In this document: positions 45,814 through 57,680 of the stretch, piece by piece
How positions within the stretch are numbered: the stretch's first letter is position 1
How the letters are laid out: every line of letters starts with the position of its first letter
NCBI RefSeq assembly: GCF_018873765.1
Contig: NC_057926.1
Span: 53,581,378 to 53,645,377 of the forward strand
Length of the DNA stretch: 64,000 bases
Direction of reading: 5' to 3'
Origin: Telopea speciosissima
Taxonomy: Eukaryota > Streptophyta > Magnoliopsida > Proteales > Proteaceae
The notes under the pieces: generated by a model
Seen by the model: only the letters and a program-made list of their open reading frames with translations
Databases searched by the model: none
What the model was told of the DNA's origin: nothing
Made by a program: the position numbers and the translations under genes

Positions 45814-48279
45814 TCAATCATGACAATCCCTCTCCGATTCAAAAGTTTGGAAACTTTTCTATTTTGGCCTTTTCGAGTGGTGAATGGCAGTTGCTGTACC
45901 TCTGGCTTTTTTCTCTGGTCTCTATCAGTGCAAAGAGAACAGAAACACAAATGTCCCTGCCTTCTCCCTAGTCCCCACTAGCTATCCACTGTTTCCATTG
46001 CAATGCCTGCATATTGGCACGACTTTAGAGGGTGAGAGATGAAGTGGTTCTTGTTTTCTTGTGTTTGGATTTTCTTTTTGTCCTTCCCTAATAAAGAAAC
46101 CAGAGCTGAGTCAGCTGAGCAAGTTGATCTTCTGTCACAGTTTTTCCTGTATCTTTCTTGTCTTCCATTCACAAATCACTGCACCACTTTTTAACCTGAA
46201 GGCAATATTCCCTTTTGTTTAAGGAGATTGTGGTTTGAGAGGATATAACGGTCACATTGTACAAAATCTCCCAGCTGTGGCATTTTCTTCACTTTTTTGT
46301 TTAGACAAATAATTCTTTTTGGGTTTTTGTAATGTGATTAAACTAATTGTTCCAATGTTGAATTTTACTTCTTTTTATGATAGGTGGTAGTCTTCTTTAT
46401 TGGATAAGAGGCAAAAATGATATTACATTACAATTAAAAATGGTATTGTATCAAAAAAAAAAAAAAAAAAAAAACCCAAAAATGGTATTACACAATTAAA
46501 AATGTTTTTATATGTATATCAGATTAGATGGTTAAAACTATTTATAACCAAACTATAAATTAAAAGGGGCAACATTCTCTGTCTGGAAGCGTACTTAGGC
46601 GCAAGCTGTGCACAGACACATGGGGTGGGACTAGGGTGGAGGTAGGGTCATTAGGGGGGGTTTCATTTCGCCCACCCCATGTGTCTGGGCGCAGCCAATG
46701 CAAAGAACTTAATCCCTAATTAAAAAAAAAAAAAATTTATTAGTTTTCCGAATCTCATGATTTTCTATTTGATAGAGAGAATATGGTCTAAATTAGTCAT
46801 GCATCGAGTTTCAAAGTTTAATTCAATCAAATACTCTGGTGTAACTTGTTATGACCATGTATTTGAACCAATACCCTAGCCATTACAATGCACTATTCCA
46901 ATTATGAATAGTAACAAACGGTTTAAATAGGAAAAATCATGAAAATGAACAGATTAAATCCGTCTTGTGATTTCTAAAAATGTCACAAACAATTGTGACA
47001 CTAATACCTACCCTAAAAAAAGTTGTACTCTGTCATTTTTTGGTAAAAATAATGTTATGATCCGGCACCTCTAGGGATTAACTATAGATAGGCACAGCTA
47101 GTTTGTCACCATCACATTGCATTTCTAGGGAATTACACTTCAGCATTTCTTACTAACTTAATATGGGCTTCTGTGCCAAACAAGTTATAATCCTATGAGA
47201 GAAACTGAGGAATAGAAGATAATGTGGCTTTCTAAGGTTCAAAGATAGCCAGCTTGAATGGAATCAACTCTTCCATGTTTTCTCATGGTTTTGGTTCATG
47301 AGGAAATTGGGATCATATACGTAATAGGGGATGTTGCTATTAACTGTTAAGTGTTGATGAAGACATTTGTGAGGTGAGCCAGAACTGGAAATGGCACTTC
47401 TGTGATTCTGTCTATGCCAAACATTCTGTGGACTTCAAAAAACTGGCAAAATTTAGCCATTTAAACTTTGTTTTATTTCATTTTGGTGAAAATTTTGATG
47501 CAGGTAGTGTATAAAACACGGTCAATACTTCAGCCATTCGATAGGAATATTTGATTCTCATGTGCCTATCAAACGCTGAAGTGTTGACTGTATTTCTTAC
47601 ACGATCGTCTATAAAAATCATTCCCTCTTATTTTTGTTCATGAATTTGATTTATGAGGAGTAAAGTGATAAGACCATATCAGTCTGCAAATCACATCTTT
47701 GGTCTTTGGCTTTTCAATGGGTTTGTTTCCTTGTTCTATAGGTATAGATAGGGCCACTAGTACGGAACAGGGTTCCCATCTTTAGGTGCTAATTCAATCT
47801 TATATTCCAGCTTTTTCTAGGGCAAAAAAGATGCAATTCCAGTAGGGTTAATGGGGAATTCAGCTCCTTCTCTCCATTTCCCCATGTGATATGAAAGTTG
47901 GACTAATATGAACCTCTATGGGAATATGGGAACAAGATATCATGTATAGGTCAGGTGTTAAATTTGTAGCTCATCTTGCAATGTACATTTAGAGCTTCTG
48001 ATCCAAAATGCTGGGCCTGAAAGGATAAGTTGTCCAATTGATGATCCATGGAAACAAATACCTACCAAGGGATAAACAAAATGCATTACAATGTCTTGGC
48101 AAATTGTTAAGTGCTTTCAATGACAATGGAAGATTGAATATGACAGAAGAAGATTACTCCAGAAATGGAAAGACCATTTTGTTTTAATTGTCCAACTGCA
48201 TGCACATTACACTGCATAGACAAAATGGTGAACAATAGAAATGCAACAAGAAGAGTATATATGCCAGCAAAGGATTTAT
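45814..48279. other. Intergenic between the GATA gene and the convergent WVD2-like gene
   Basis: It holds the 3' UTR of the GATA gene, a possible foldback at 46570-46710 with ACACATGGGGTGGG and CCACCCCATGTGTCTGG, an A run near 46452, and the hairpin at 47507-47602. No coding exon was recognised. The two genes point toward each other, so both 3' ends lie here. Confidence 0.55.
47507..47602. repeat. 96-bp imperfect hairpin
   Basis: GTGTATAAAACACGGTCAATA followed by CTTCAGC pairs with GCTGAAGTGTTGACTGTATTTC...TTACAC over about 28 bases, then an inner ATAGG/CCTAT pair. It looks like a short MITE; a small-RNA precursor cannot be excluded. Confidence 0.6.
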
Positions 48280-51200
48280 TTAGAAGGCAATGCCGACTGC
48301 TAGATGATCCATTCCAGAACCTCCACCAACACCTTTGCTGCCAACTCCCTTCATCGCCTTCCTCACCAGTTCCCCGCTAGCCCTTCCAACAGCTCCTACT
48401 ACCTGTTTCCCCTCTATTCTCTTCAACTTACTGCCCCCTGATCCTCGCTGTTTACAATTCTTACCCCTCTCTATATTTTTCTTCCCCATTGGATGACTTC
48501 TGTTTAAGACCTTTGAGGTGCAGTTTTTATTGGTTGATGCACTAGAAGTACTTTCACTCACTTTAGAGGCCACTGTTGATGGACAATCAGTTTCTTCTGA
48601 CGCTTGTGGCTGAGCAGCTGTATTTTCAGATTCACGGGCAGAAAAGCCTTGCTGACTTCCTGCTTTTGAAGAATGTGGCGGTCTATCTGCAACTGTGCAT
48701 CCGGAACGTGGAGACTTGCTTTGCGATTTTGCTAATTTCACATGACTTATTATGACCTGAGAGAGATGAATGCAACCAATATCAGCTGGTATGCTTGGTT
48801 ATCTCCTTTGCTGGGATACACATTGGAAAAGAAATACCACAACCACTCTATTTGGAATAACAACCTTTCATAGGCATGATGCAATGAGAAACAAAGCACT
48901 AGAAACATGGTGGGTACGTGTATGCTAATTTCTGTGTCTCCTAGTCGAAAAGATTATTACCTAATCAGATCCAACTAATTACAGTGAGGAGTCAAAATAT
49001 GTAGATTATATTGACTTCTGTTCATCTTCATCAATGATGATAGACTTAGGCTCTTTATTTTTGTTTCCAATGTTTTTGTCATGCATCAAAAACCAAGTTC
49101 AAGCAGGTACTCATCAAGACTAAATATTAGACGGGCACGTTTATAAGAAAAGTATACGACATGTTTTAAATTAATTATATGCTTCTATGATGTTCATATA
49201 GAAAGGGTTTTTTCCCATAGGATGGTTACTCTGTCAGGACGTTCAATATTCGGTCCCTTTCTTCATAGGAACCAGGCCCAACCAGGAAATCAACCAGAGG
49301 TCAAGGTTCTGATATTTTTATTTTTATTCCCCCCCCCCCCCCTTTTTCTTTCTAAAAAAAACCGCTTTATGCACTGTTTGTTAATAACAGCTGGCACCTC
49401 TCACTTCTATAGATAAGAGAAATAAAAAGCTAAAACTTAAGAACTACTGACATAAGTGCAACATACAGTATAGAATATTAGAATTACATTTCAATTTCCG
49501 TAAAATAGGAACATGATGGTACTAATCAATCAAACTAAAAGCATATCCTCACAGATGTGATGAGTTATAAGCTGTTATTACTCTCAATTTTCTGGAGAAA
49601 GTCCTACACAACCAGGGTTAAGTGCAGTCAGGTTATAGTTGTCAAGGCGTCGCCTAGTTGGTATCGCCTTGATTTTGGACCCTCTCCAACGCCTTGGGTT
49701 GCCTAGACGCCATAATAACTATGGTCAGGTAGGGTTAGGCTCAGAAAAAATTAAAGTAATAAATCAATGATCACTGTGAGACTTGAGTCCTATAGCTTCT
49801 CTCATGCTCTTACCACAAAGCCAAAACTTTATCCCTACATTGTCATACTCACAGATAATTTTAACATGTCTGTATACATAATACATTTAGAGATGCGCTA
49901 CAGATCTGGTTGGTCAAGGTGCCTTAGGCTTCTATACAAGCCAACCAGATCTGGGTTCAGGATTTAACTTCAATCCCAAGCCCAATCCAAGGTCTGGATA
50001 TACAAGCATAACAAGCCTCCAGTTCAGTTTTGTGTCCAGGGTAGATTCTAACCCAACTGGCCACTGTCTCCAAACTACTGAACCAAAGAAATAGATTGGC
50101 ACTGTTGTTCAGTTTATGGGCAAATCTAAAGATATCAAGTACAGTTGCTTCCAATAAAACAGATTCAAAGCCTTTTTTTTTCAAAACTAGATTCATTAAT
50201 AAAAACTGCAGTCAATTTGATGAATGAAGTAACTAGATATATGATTATATAAATAATTGATAAATAAAATTCATATTTATAATAGCCAAACAAGGCAAAA
50301 TGGCTTGCCTAACTGTTTTCTGAATGTTGGCCCCCAATCTGACACATCCAACACTCCATCCGGGCTTGGTACCGGCAGCGCAACAGCACTGGCAGGGTTG
50401 TAATAGTTAAACGGAAATGGATAAATAAAGATTTATTCCATCAAGAATGTAGGCATGTGTACGCATGTGCCCAATGAGTATCTGACTCACTGATTCATCA
50501 AACTTTTGCAAGAAAATGAAGTGTCCTGCTAGATTGTTTGGATTTTCAATCTATCTAGTTATTAGAAAGCTATTCAGAACCATTCTGCTTACCTTTTTGC
50601 CATCTGAGCCTCGTGGTGCAGCTTCGTGATAAAAAGAAGGCATAGGTGTAGCCTTGAAGTTTAAGCTTTTGCGAAGTTGTTTAATCTCAGCATCCGTCTC
50701 TTCCTACAAATAAAGCAATTTAAGACAATAAGATCCATGATAATAGTAATAAGAAACATAAAAGTTACTAAAAGTAAGAGCAGGGGATTGACATGCTGAC
50801 GGTGTGGGATGGAATCTCCCACACCAAGCCAATGGTAACAGAGACTGCAGGGGTCGGTGCCGCACGGTTCATCTACAGGGGGGGCACAGGTCAAAGAGGA
50901 GAGAGAGTGTGAGAGGGCGCACAATACCGGCAGTGTGGCCATCATTTTCCCTCAAGTAAATTCCTTAGTTATATTAATTTATGTAACATTAATACATGGA
51001 AAATAAAGAGAACACAGATGAAAGGCATGTCCATACATTTTATTTCACAAATAGTAGGCCCTTATATGACTAATAATCATGGTGCAAAGATATTCTATAT
51101 ACAATAGTATCAATTATGAGTAAATCTCATGCACTGTTAAATTAACTTGGTTCCTCCAAATATTATTAGTCATAAGAAATTATGGTTTCATAGAATATTG

Positions 51201-54200
51201 ATTATAAGACTTCTTATTGTATCTTGAGATAAAAATTGAAAATAATTTAGTTCATCAGGGTGACCCATTGTAATCATCAAAATCAAGGCATGTGATTAAA
51301 ATTTAAAATAAGAGAGAAAAAAATTGGGCCTTTACCCCCAAAATTAAAGGGTTTCCAGTTGTTTTGACTGTCTATTCTAAATAGCATCTGCCATAGCCAA
51401 ACTTCATAAAAATTGGACGCTAATAGTTGAATGGACTAGAAGAAGGGACAACAAAAAGAAGTGTCATGAGTAACACACTAACTAATTTTCTAAGTCACCA
51501 TTGTATAAAGAATGATCCAACTAAAATAAGTCTACATCGGAATAGATCAGTCCACAGACCTGTGTTATTGCATGGATCTGGTTCATCTCAGCCTCTTTGG
51601 CATGCATTTTTTCCTCTAACTTCATATAGAACTGAAAAGAAGGGACAAACACTGAAATAAGACTTTCATGTTCAATATCTCATAGATGAAATTAATTTCA
51701 AATGAAAAGAACCAGATGACAGCTTGCCTCTTTTCTCTTTACTGCTCTTTCATCACTCTGGAAATGAAAGATCACAGAAGTTGGTTTCATGTCTGACTTC
51801 GTTGAATTAACTGTTCTCCTAGGCCTACACCATCCCATTCTTGATCAGGAAGTCAATACTAGCAAATAAAGAGAATTATTAGTGAAGTCGGTCACAAACC
51901 TGTCCACTGATTGTCTTGCTGTGGGTTCACTTTTCTCTAAAGTAGAGGGTTGAGACTTAGTACCTGCTTTCTTTACCTTTAGATCTTTTTCACTGTCATA
52001 AAAATAAAGTAAGTACCTTTGAGGTGTAAACTGAGGAAATTTTTATTTACTTCAGCTGTAGAGGAAAGAAGTGAATACCTTTTATCTTGGCCGAGTTTTG
52101 CCCTCAAATTTTCTGGATCCTGCACAGAAAACAAATCAACAACCAAAAATGAAACTAAGAATGTTATAACAAAGAAATTCACTTTTTTGCAACAACAATT
52201 CCGAGTCGAAATAATACCCATAATTAGATGTGTTGACATCAAACAGGGCAATACCATTATCTGTCTCATCATTATTTTGGTAATATCGGTATTTACAGGA
52301 TGATTGTTTACATATGATACTTATCTAGAGATCTATTTATAAAAAATCAACAAACATCAACTTTGACACTCAAGTTTGGGGTGTTTGCGGTCAAATGCTG
52401 ACTGTCTCTTTGACTAAAAGATAGATCGGTGGCAGAGTATGTAGGTTTTTTTTTTTTTTTTTGGTGGTGGTGGTGGGGGGGGGGGGGGGATAGGTAGGCC
52501 CCAAGGAAAGTTGAACTCATGACCTCTTAATCGTGAGGTGTTGGACCTTACCAACTGAGCTACCCCCTTGGGGTTAGCAGAGTACATAGTTATTGATATT
52601 AAAATAGATTTTATAATCACAAAATCAGATACCTACCTCTGGTTTTGAAGTTCTTGCCAGAGAAGATGCAGTTTGTAAAGCCTTTGGTGGTAATGGCTTC
52701 ACTGTTTTAGTCCTCAGTTGACTCTCTCTCTCCCTTGGATTCTTTGTGGATTCCTTAGGTGCTTCACTTGAAATCTTTCTTGGAACCTGAGCCATCAATT
52801 TTGTTTTGGCTGTTTTAGTTTCTGTTGTGGCCTTTACCTAGCAATCAAGGTATCAAACTATGTAAGCCAAAAGAAAAAGTGTATTACAAAATCTTCATTC
52901 GCCAATGAAAAGAGACCATGTTCCTATGGCAAAGTTCCTATAGATAGAATCACCACATAGATAGAAGGAAACAAGAAAGATAAGAACTTCATTAAAAATA
53001 CTGGAGAACAGAGACTCCACAGGAGCTAATAAATAAAATGATTTAACATCTATGTGATCAGTAAATAAAACCTTTAGAGTTTGTCTCTGGGAATTCTTCA
53101 ATCTAGGGCTATCATCTTTTAAGGCCACATGCCTCTTTGGGGCTGAACGGCTTCTTGGTAATGTCTCCAAATTTTTTGTTTCATCAGCAAGTTTATCATT
53201 AAATTCTACTTCTGGTTCATCCTTAACTAATGGTAGTGTGTTGCTCTTGAACCGAGTTTTGTGAAGTTCAGCAGACTCTACATTTTGTGGATCACCATCT
53301 AACACTTTATTATCATAAGGGAGAGCGAGTGCAACATCTTGAAGACCATTCAACATTGTATCACTATTGGTGAGAGGAAGCGCATCATCTTGGAGATCAT
53401 CATTCAACACTGCATCATCACTGGCGAAAGAAGGTGGTTCAACTTGAAGATCACCATCCAACACTGCATTATTATTGGCGAGAGCCACTGCATAATCCTG
53501 ATGATCGCCATTGAACACTAGATCATCATTACTAAGGGTGGGTGTAGCATTTATGTCAAATTTAGAAGATGAAATTTCATTACACTCTCTTTCACACCGC
53601 ATTTCATGAGATTCTCCTTGGCAATCTGAACCACGAGGGCTCGCATCATAGTGAATAAAATGGTTTCCTACATTAGCATGCTCAAATTCTTTCATGTAAT
53701 TCATATGATCCAGGATATCATTTTCACTAGTTTGGTAATCCACACCAATCTGACTCTCAGTAGAAGCCTGACTGAGAAGAGCCTTCTTCTTAAAATGAGC
53801 TTCGAAATATGCTTTCTTTTGAGTAACTGAACCCGGTGTTGAGTATTTCTCAACTTCTTCAAGATATCTGTCGTGTGAGAAGGATGACCTCCTTTCCCAA
53901 GACAAGGGTTCAGTTTCAAACCTTCCAAATGATATGGAACCAGAGTGTATAGAGTTTGCCTGCAAATTTTGCAAGAGAAAGAGTGAATTAGTAAGTAGCC
54001 AATGGTGAAAGAGGCAATTTATGTTTTTCAGATGGAGTAGAATGCTTTAAAAAAAAAAAAAAAGAAAAGAAAAGAAGAAGACAATAACAGAGTATAACAT
54101 ATCAACTCAAGTATAAGAATAAGCAACGATAGATCTGTTGACATTCATAAAGACAAAGCAGTAAAAGGATTAAAGGGGAGCAGTTGGGGAGTTGTATCTA

Positions 54201-54961
54201 CAGGGATTTGGATCCTGCCCATAATATGGTAACTAAAGCAAGGGAATTAGAAAATTTTGATTTCCAACTGTAAAGAATTTGGGTCATGGCTGAAAAAGAC
54301 ATCACACCTAGTACAATATCTAAGGCACTGGGTGGACCTCCTCTGTCTGCTCTCTAAAAAATTCCTTATCTAACAATTTATTTTTTCAGTTTTTTTTTTT
54401 TATTTTTTTTATTTTCTAAAGATAGTTTTGGAAGAAACCCAATCTCCAACAGATTATTCAGTGCAGAAAATAGTGAGATGCACTATAAGAGGATTTAACA
54501 AAACAGAGGCATTTGAAACATGGCTAGGCAAGATGAGAGGCTGAAAAATAATAGCTACGGACTATCTTAACTGAACTCATTGGATCAAGAAACAGTGAGC
54601 CATAGAGGCTTCGATTCTCTATTTCATACGTGAAGTCGACAATCTTTGTGGTGGGACGTAGGAGTATGAACTTTATTTTCTAGATTGAATTCCGAGTTGA
54701 GAACGTTGGCTCAGACAGCCATAACTGTGCATTCGTAATTTGCTAAGCAACTTTGATTCTTGGTAAAGATTCACATTGGGATATAAATCTTTTTACTGAA
54801 ATCAAATCAAATCATACAAAGCAAGGTTAAAGAGCTAAGGATTTCTTCCAAAGACAACGATGCCCCCGTCGGTTGCCTTTAATAAATAGAAGTGCAATGC
54901 TGGTACAGTGAAGGTGAAACCATACCTGAAAGCTAATGGGTTCTTCCATCTCTCCAGCCAT
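48280..54961 (-). CDS. WVD2-like (WDL) TPX2-domain microtubule-associated protein
   Basis: Nine coding exons on the minus strand: 54961-54926, 53959-53072, 52837-52637, 52119-52079, 51992-51900, 51824-51728, 51631-51560, 50703-50593, 48756-48280. All phases agree and give 671 aa. Start [12 protein letters not shown] leads into [20 protein letters not shown] and [14 protein letters not shown], typical of WVD2-like 7-type proteins. The TPX2 domain (residues ~433-511) contains [43 protein letters not shown] and PRGSDGKK. The family binds cortical microtubules and affects cell expansion and organ twisting. The intron after 51728 has a GC donor (GAG|GCAAGC). Residues ~150-245 hold 18-aa tandem repeats. 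The C-terminal exon is Lys/Ser/Gly-rich and disordered. Confidence 0.93.
49625..49730. repeat. Short dispersed repeat in the WDL last intron
   Basis: GGTTATAGTTGTCAAGGCG... and ...CGCCATAATAACTATGG form short inverted ends around a CGCCTAG / GCCTAGACG-rich centre. It is a plant MITE-like sequence, with no coding content. Confidence 0.5.
49901..49953. repeat. 13-bp perfect inverted repeat with 27-nt loop
   Basis: CAGATCTGGTTGG (49901-49913) and CCAACCAGATCTG (49941-49953) are exact complements, inside the large WDL intron 48757-50592. It would fold in the pre-mRNA on either strand. Confidence 0.65.
50785..50945. other. GC-rich small insertion-like segment in the WDL intron
   Basis: A GC-rich block with GGTGTGGGATGGAATCTCCC and CCACACC arms sits in otherwise AT-rich intron DNA. 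Ends and TSD could not be defined, so it is only a candidate MITE. Confidence 0.35.
52445..52576 (-). mobile_element. tRNA-derived SINE with target-site duplication
   Basis: Minus strand: GGGGGTAGCTCAGTTGGTAA (tRNA A box region) followed by GTCATGAGTTCAACTTTCC (B box region), then a CCACCACC stretch and a poly(A) tail (plus-strand T run 52446-52462). Flanking GCAGAGTATGTAG (52432-52444) and GCAGAGTACATAG (52577-52589) are a 13-bp TSD with two mismatches. It lies in a WDL intron, in the same orientation as the gene. Too short and altered to be a working tRNA gene. Confidence 0.88.
53275..53540 (-). repeat. In-frame 54-bp tandem repeat in WDL exon 2
   Basis: About five units of ~54 bp (18 aa, consensus like NDAVLNGDLQDxALxLAN) occur within the coding exon: [53 protein letters not shown] (one residue shorter) and flanking diverged units. 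It is an acidic, probably disordered linker between the N-terminal motif and the TPX2 domain. Confidence 0.8.
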
Positions 54962-54994
54962 AAGAGGTCAAATCTATCATCACATTCACCAACA

Positions 54995-55340
54995 CCTGCA
55001 AATATAAAATAGAAATCAAAATCTCTCTTCTGATTTTCTGAAACCAGTGTTTGAAACAGATCGACAGAATCACCAAATATAATTACGAACACAAACACCG
55101 ATTAAACTATCAGCCATTTGATGAATACTTCAAAAAGAACATAATTTTACAACACTTCTTGCCAATTTCACAAGAAGATGCGCTGATCAACCAAAATTAC
55201 AAGAAAAACGCCAAAAAAAAAAAAAAAAAACCAGAAAAATGAGTTATACCTACGAATGCAGTTGAAGATTTTCGTCACTCTGGCACCAAACATCCATTTC
55301 GACGCGGCATTCTCCATTCCATGAAGTCTAACCAATATAC
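54995..55340 (-). other. WDL 5' UTR region with an intron and short upstream ORFs
   Basis: A GT-AG intron (55249-54996) separates an upstream exon ending ATTCGTAG at 55250 from the start-codon exon, which begins at 54995 and contains the ATG at 54961. The upstream exon has two overlapping ATGs (55322 and 55317). The second opens a short frame, MENAASKWMFGARVTKIFNC..., that crosses the intron and ends soon after it. Both are out of frame with the main ORF. Transcript evidence is lacking. Confidence 0.6.
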
Positions 55341-55900
55341 CTCAGTCCAGAGCTCACGAATCCAATGAAACAGAGCTCGACGATTACTGCTCCGCTTGAT
55401 CTACCAAAGCTTCAAAAGCTAATAATGAATCTCACAGAAATGTCGCAATCAAATGATTTCTAAGAATCCTGAACCTGCCTGTGGCGTGTGGGAGTGAACT
55501 TCAGTACAAAAACACCAAATTATCTTAAAATTTTCTCATTTTCAAGGGGTTTTCCGCGAAGGTGATGAGATGAGAGCGGAGGAACACTCTGAAGATTAAT
55601 AATCTTAATCAGAGCCTGAGGAGATGCTTCAAAGATTTGCTTCATTGCTCTATGGTGTCTCCTACTCTCCTCTTGTTTCGTTCTGATTAAACCACCCTTT
55701 TAAGGCAAATAAGAAATTAAAGAAAAAAGATTTTTTTCTTCAATAATCCAGATTTTTATCCTCCGTCAGAGATCGTCAGATTACCGTTAAACTTCCTAAT
55801 CGAGGGAATATCCAATTCATTCGCTGGGGATTAATTACTATTAAGATGAATTAAGATCATGGCAGGCGTTTGAGGAAACTGACGGGAACCGTCTACGGTG
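55341..55900 (-). promoter_or_regulatory. Presumed leader and promoter region of the WDL gene
   Basis: This lies upstream of the WDL 5' UTR exon. About 55600-55700 is rich in GA/CT motifs. No clear TATA box was identified on the minus strand. No other gene is recognised. Confidence 0.35.
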
Positions 55901-57544
55901 ACCTGGCATCCACGTGTCATTTCTTAGCTTAAAATCACTTCCTTATTTTTTTTGAATAAATGATTTAATATTACTCCTTAAATAGGATTTATCGATTTAA
56001 GTAAAAACGAATAGAGATCCCGATCAATCCCGGCCGATTTTCTACCAAATGAAAAAAAAATCCATGTCAGAGTTAGGACGGACCGGTTGGATTGAATGAA
56101 ACTGCCCGGTTCAGCCTAGACCCAACCGAACCCTTATTGGTTATATTTTGGGTTGGATTTATGGAACTGGTAAAAACCAAAACCGAAGTGGACCGACCGA
56201 ATGCACCAACTGCAATTGAAAAGTGGATCGAACCCATTAAAAAATCGTGACTAGACCAATAGTAATCCAACAAGGAACCCAAAACCCAAAAAGCCAGAAT
56301 TTTTCAATTGATTTCCTTATATATACATGTAAAACTGAAACTAGACTAAATCGAACCCGGTAGTAGCCTGATTACAAATAGATAACAAAAATAAAAAAGA
56401 AACAGACCAAACCAGACTAAAACCAAAGCTTCCTGAAAATCAGATCGAATCAATCGATTGATACCCTTACTGGCCGGCTTGTAGATGTAAGACTCACTGA
56501 TTTAACAAAAGTATATAACAAGTTAAGGCTGTGAGTTGAACTCACACAATATGGTTCAAGGTATCGGTATAATATCGATTATTGGTATATCAATATATGA
56601 TACCTATATGGGTGGGTTGTATAGAATAAAAAGTGGTCTATTTTTTAAATTGCATCTGATCCAAGTCTCAGACGGCTCAATATGCATCAATATTGTATTG
56701 GTATCAGCCCAGATCGATACGAATATCGATATAGACCTATAAATTTGCTCACGAAGCTCAACCAGGTTGGGAGTAGATTCGAGCCTGGCCACTTTTCTAC
56801 CTTAGGTAAAAGGAGAAGGGGGGGGGGGGGGGTTCATATCAGGGCCAACCAACTTGGTCTGACCCAAATTACACATGTAAGGATCAATTTTAGGGTCCGA
56901 AGTCCAAACCTAACTAAAATGGATAGATCCATATTTGGTGCCTACTAGCTGGAATGATGTTCTAATCATCTAATCTGATGCCAATCAAGTGAAACACTTT
57001 AACTGAATTTATGTGAAAAAGTTACATGATTGGATCGAAAAGGTTCACTTAGAAGTTTTGGTGCATGCAAATGATTATAATTTATAATCATTGAATATAT
57101 ATACATGAGCAGGTTCTTACCTGGGGCCAAATGTGTGTGGGCCAGTGATATTTCTGGCTAAATCTGTTCATAAAACATTTTTGTGTATAGGGCACCACAC
57201 AATGTGACGCAAAAGCCAAAAGGTTTGTGCTCATTAAACTCACTCTTATTCATTGTTTTTAAAAGAACCAATATCTTATTGACCCATAAATTGGGGCCAA
57301 TAAAATTTATTTTTATTTATTGGTTTTTCTTTCAATAATGAGGATTAGTTGATTCGGCAATTTGTAGGTAATCATCTCTTTAAAACTAAAATTAACTATG
57401 AACCTCAAATTGGGTTGATTTATTTTTGTTTATTATTGCACTCAAAGTAGTTTTCTAACACACCTTCCCCCCCCCCCCCCAAAACAAAAAAAAAAAGCAA
57501 AAAAAAATCATACTATGAGTACAAATTAAAGAATTTAGCTTGTC
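55901..57544. other. Intergenic, no gene recognised
   Basis: AT-rich with runs of A and of G (about 56819-56832) and C (57466-57480). About 56550-56735 contains a dispersed GGTATCGGTATA/GATATCGAT-type repeat. No exon or RNA gene recognised. Confidence 0.4.
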
Positions 57545-57680
57545 TCTACGCCCAGGGTGCTGTCAGGGGGGCATCTAGCGGTTGAGGTGTACCGCATATA
57601 TCTCAATGCACACCTAGGGATGTATGTGGCACAACCAACGGCTGGCAGCGCCCTAGACATTCCCTGCTCCCTGGAGACGA
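57545..57680. repeat. Second copy of the 5086-5242 element family
   Basis: It shares, in the same orientation, GGTGCTG.CA..GGGGCATC, GGATGT.TG, GGCTGGCAGCGCCCT and ATTCCCTGCTCC with 5086-5242. No TSD was identified. It has no coding capacity. Confidence 0.65.

Noticed and set aside
52500-52576. tRNA gene
   Set aside because: It has A and B box-like sequence but no closed cloverleaf or normal anticodon arm, and it has an A-rich tail and TSD: a SINE.
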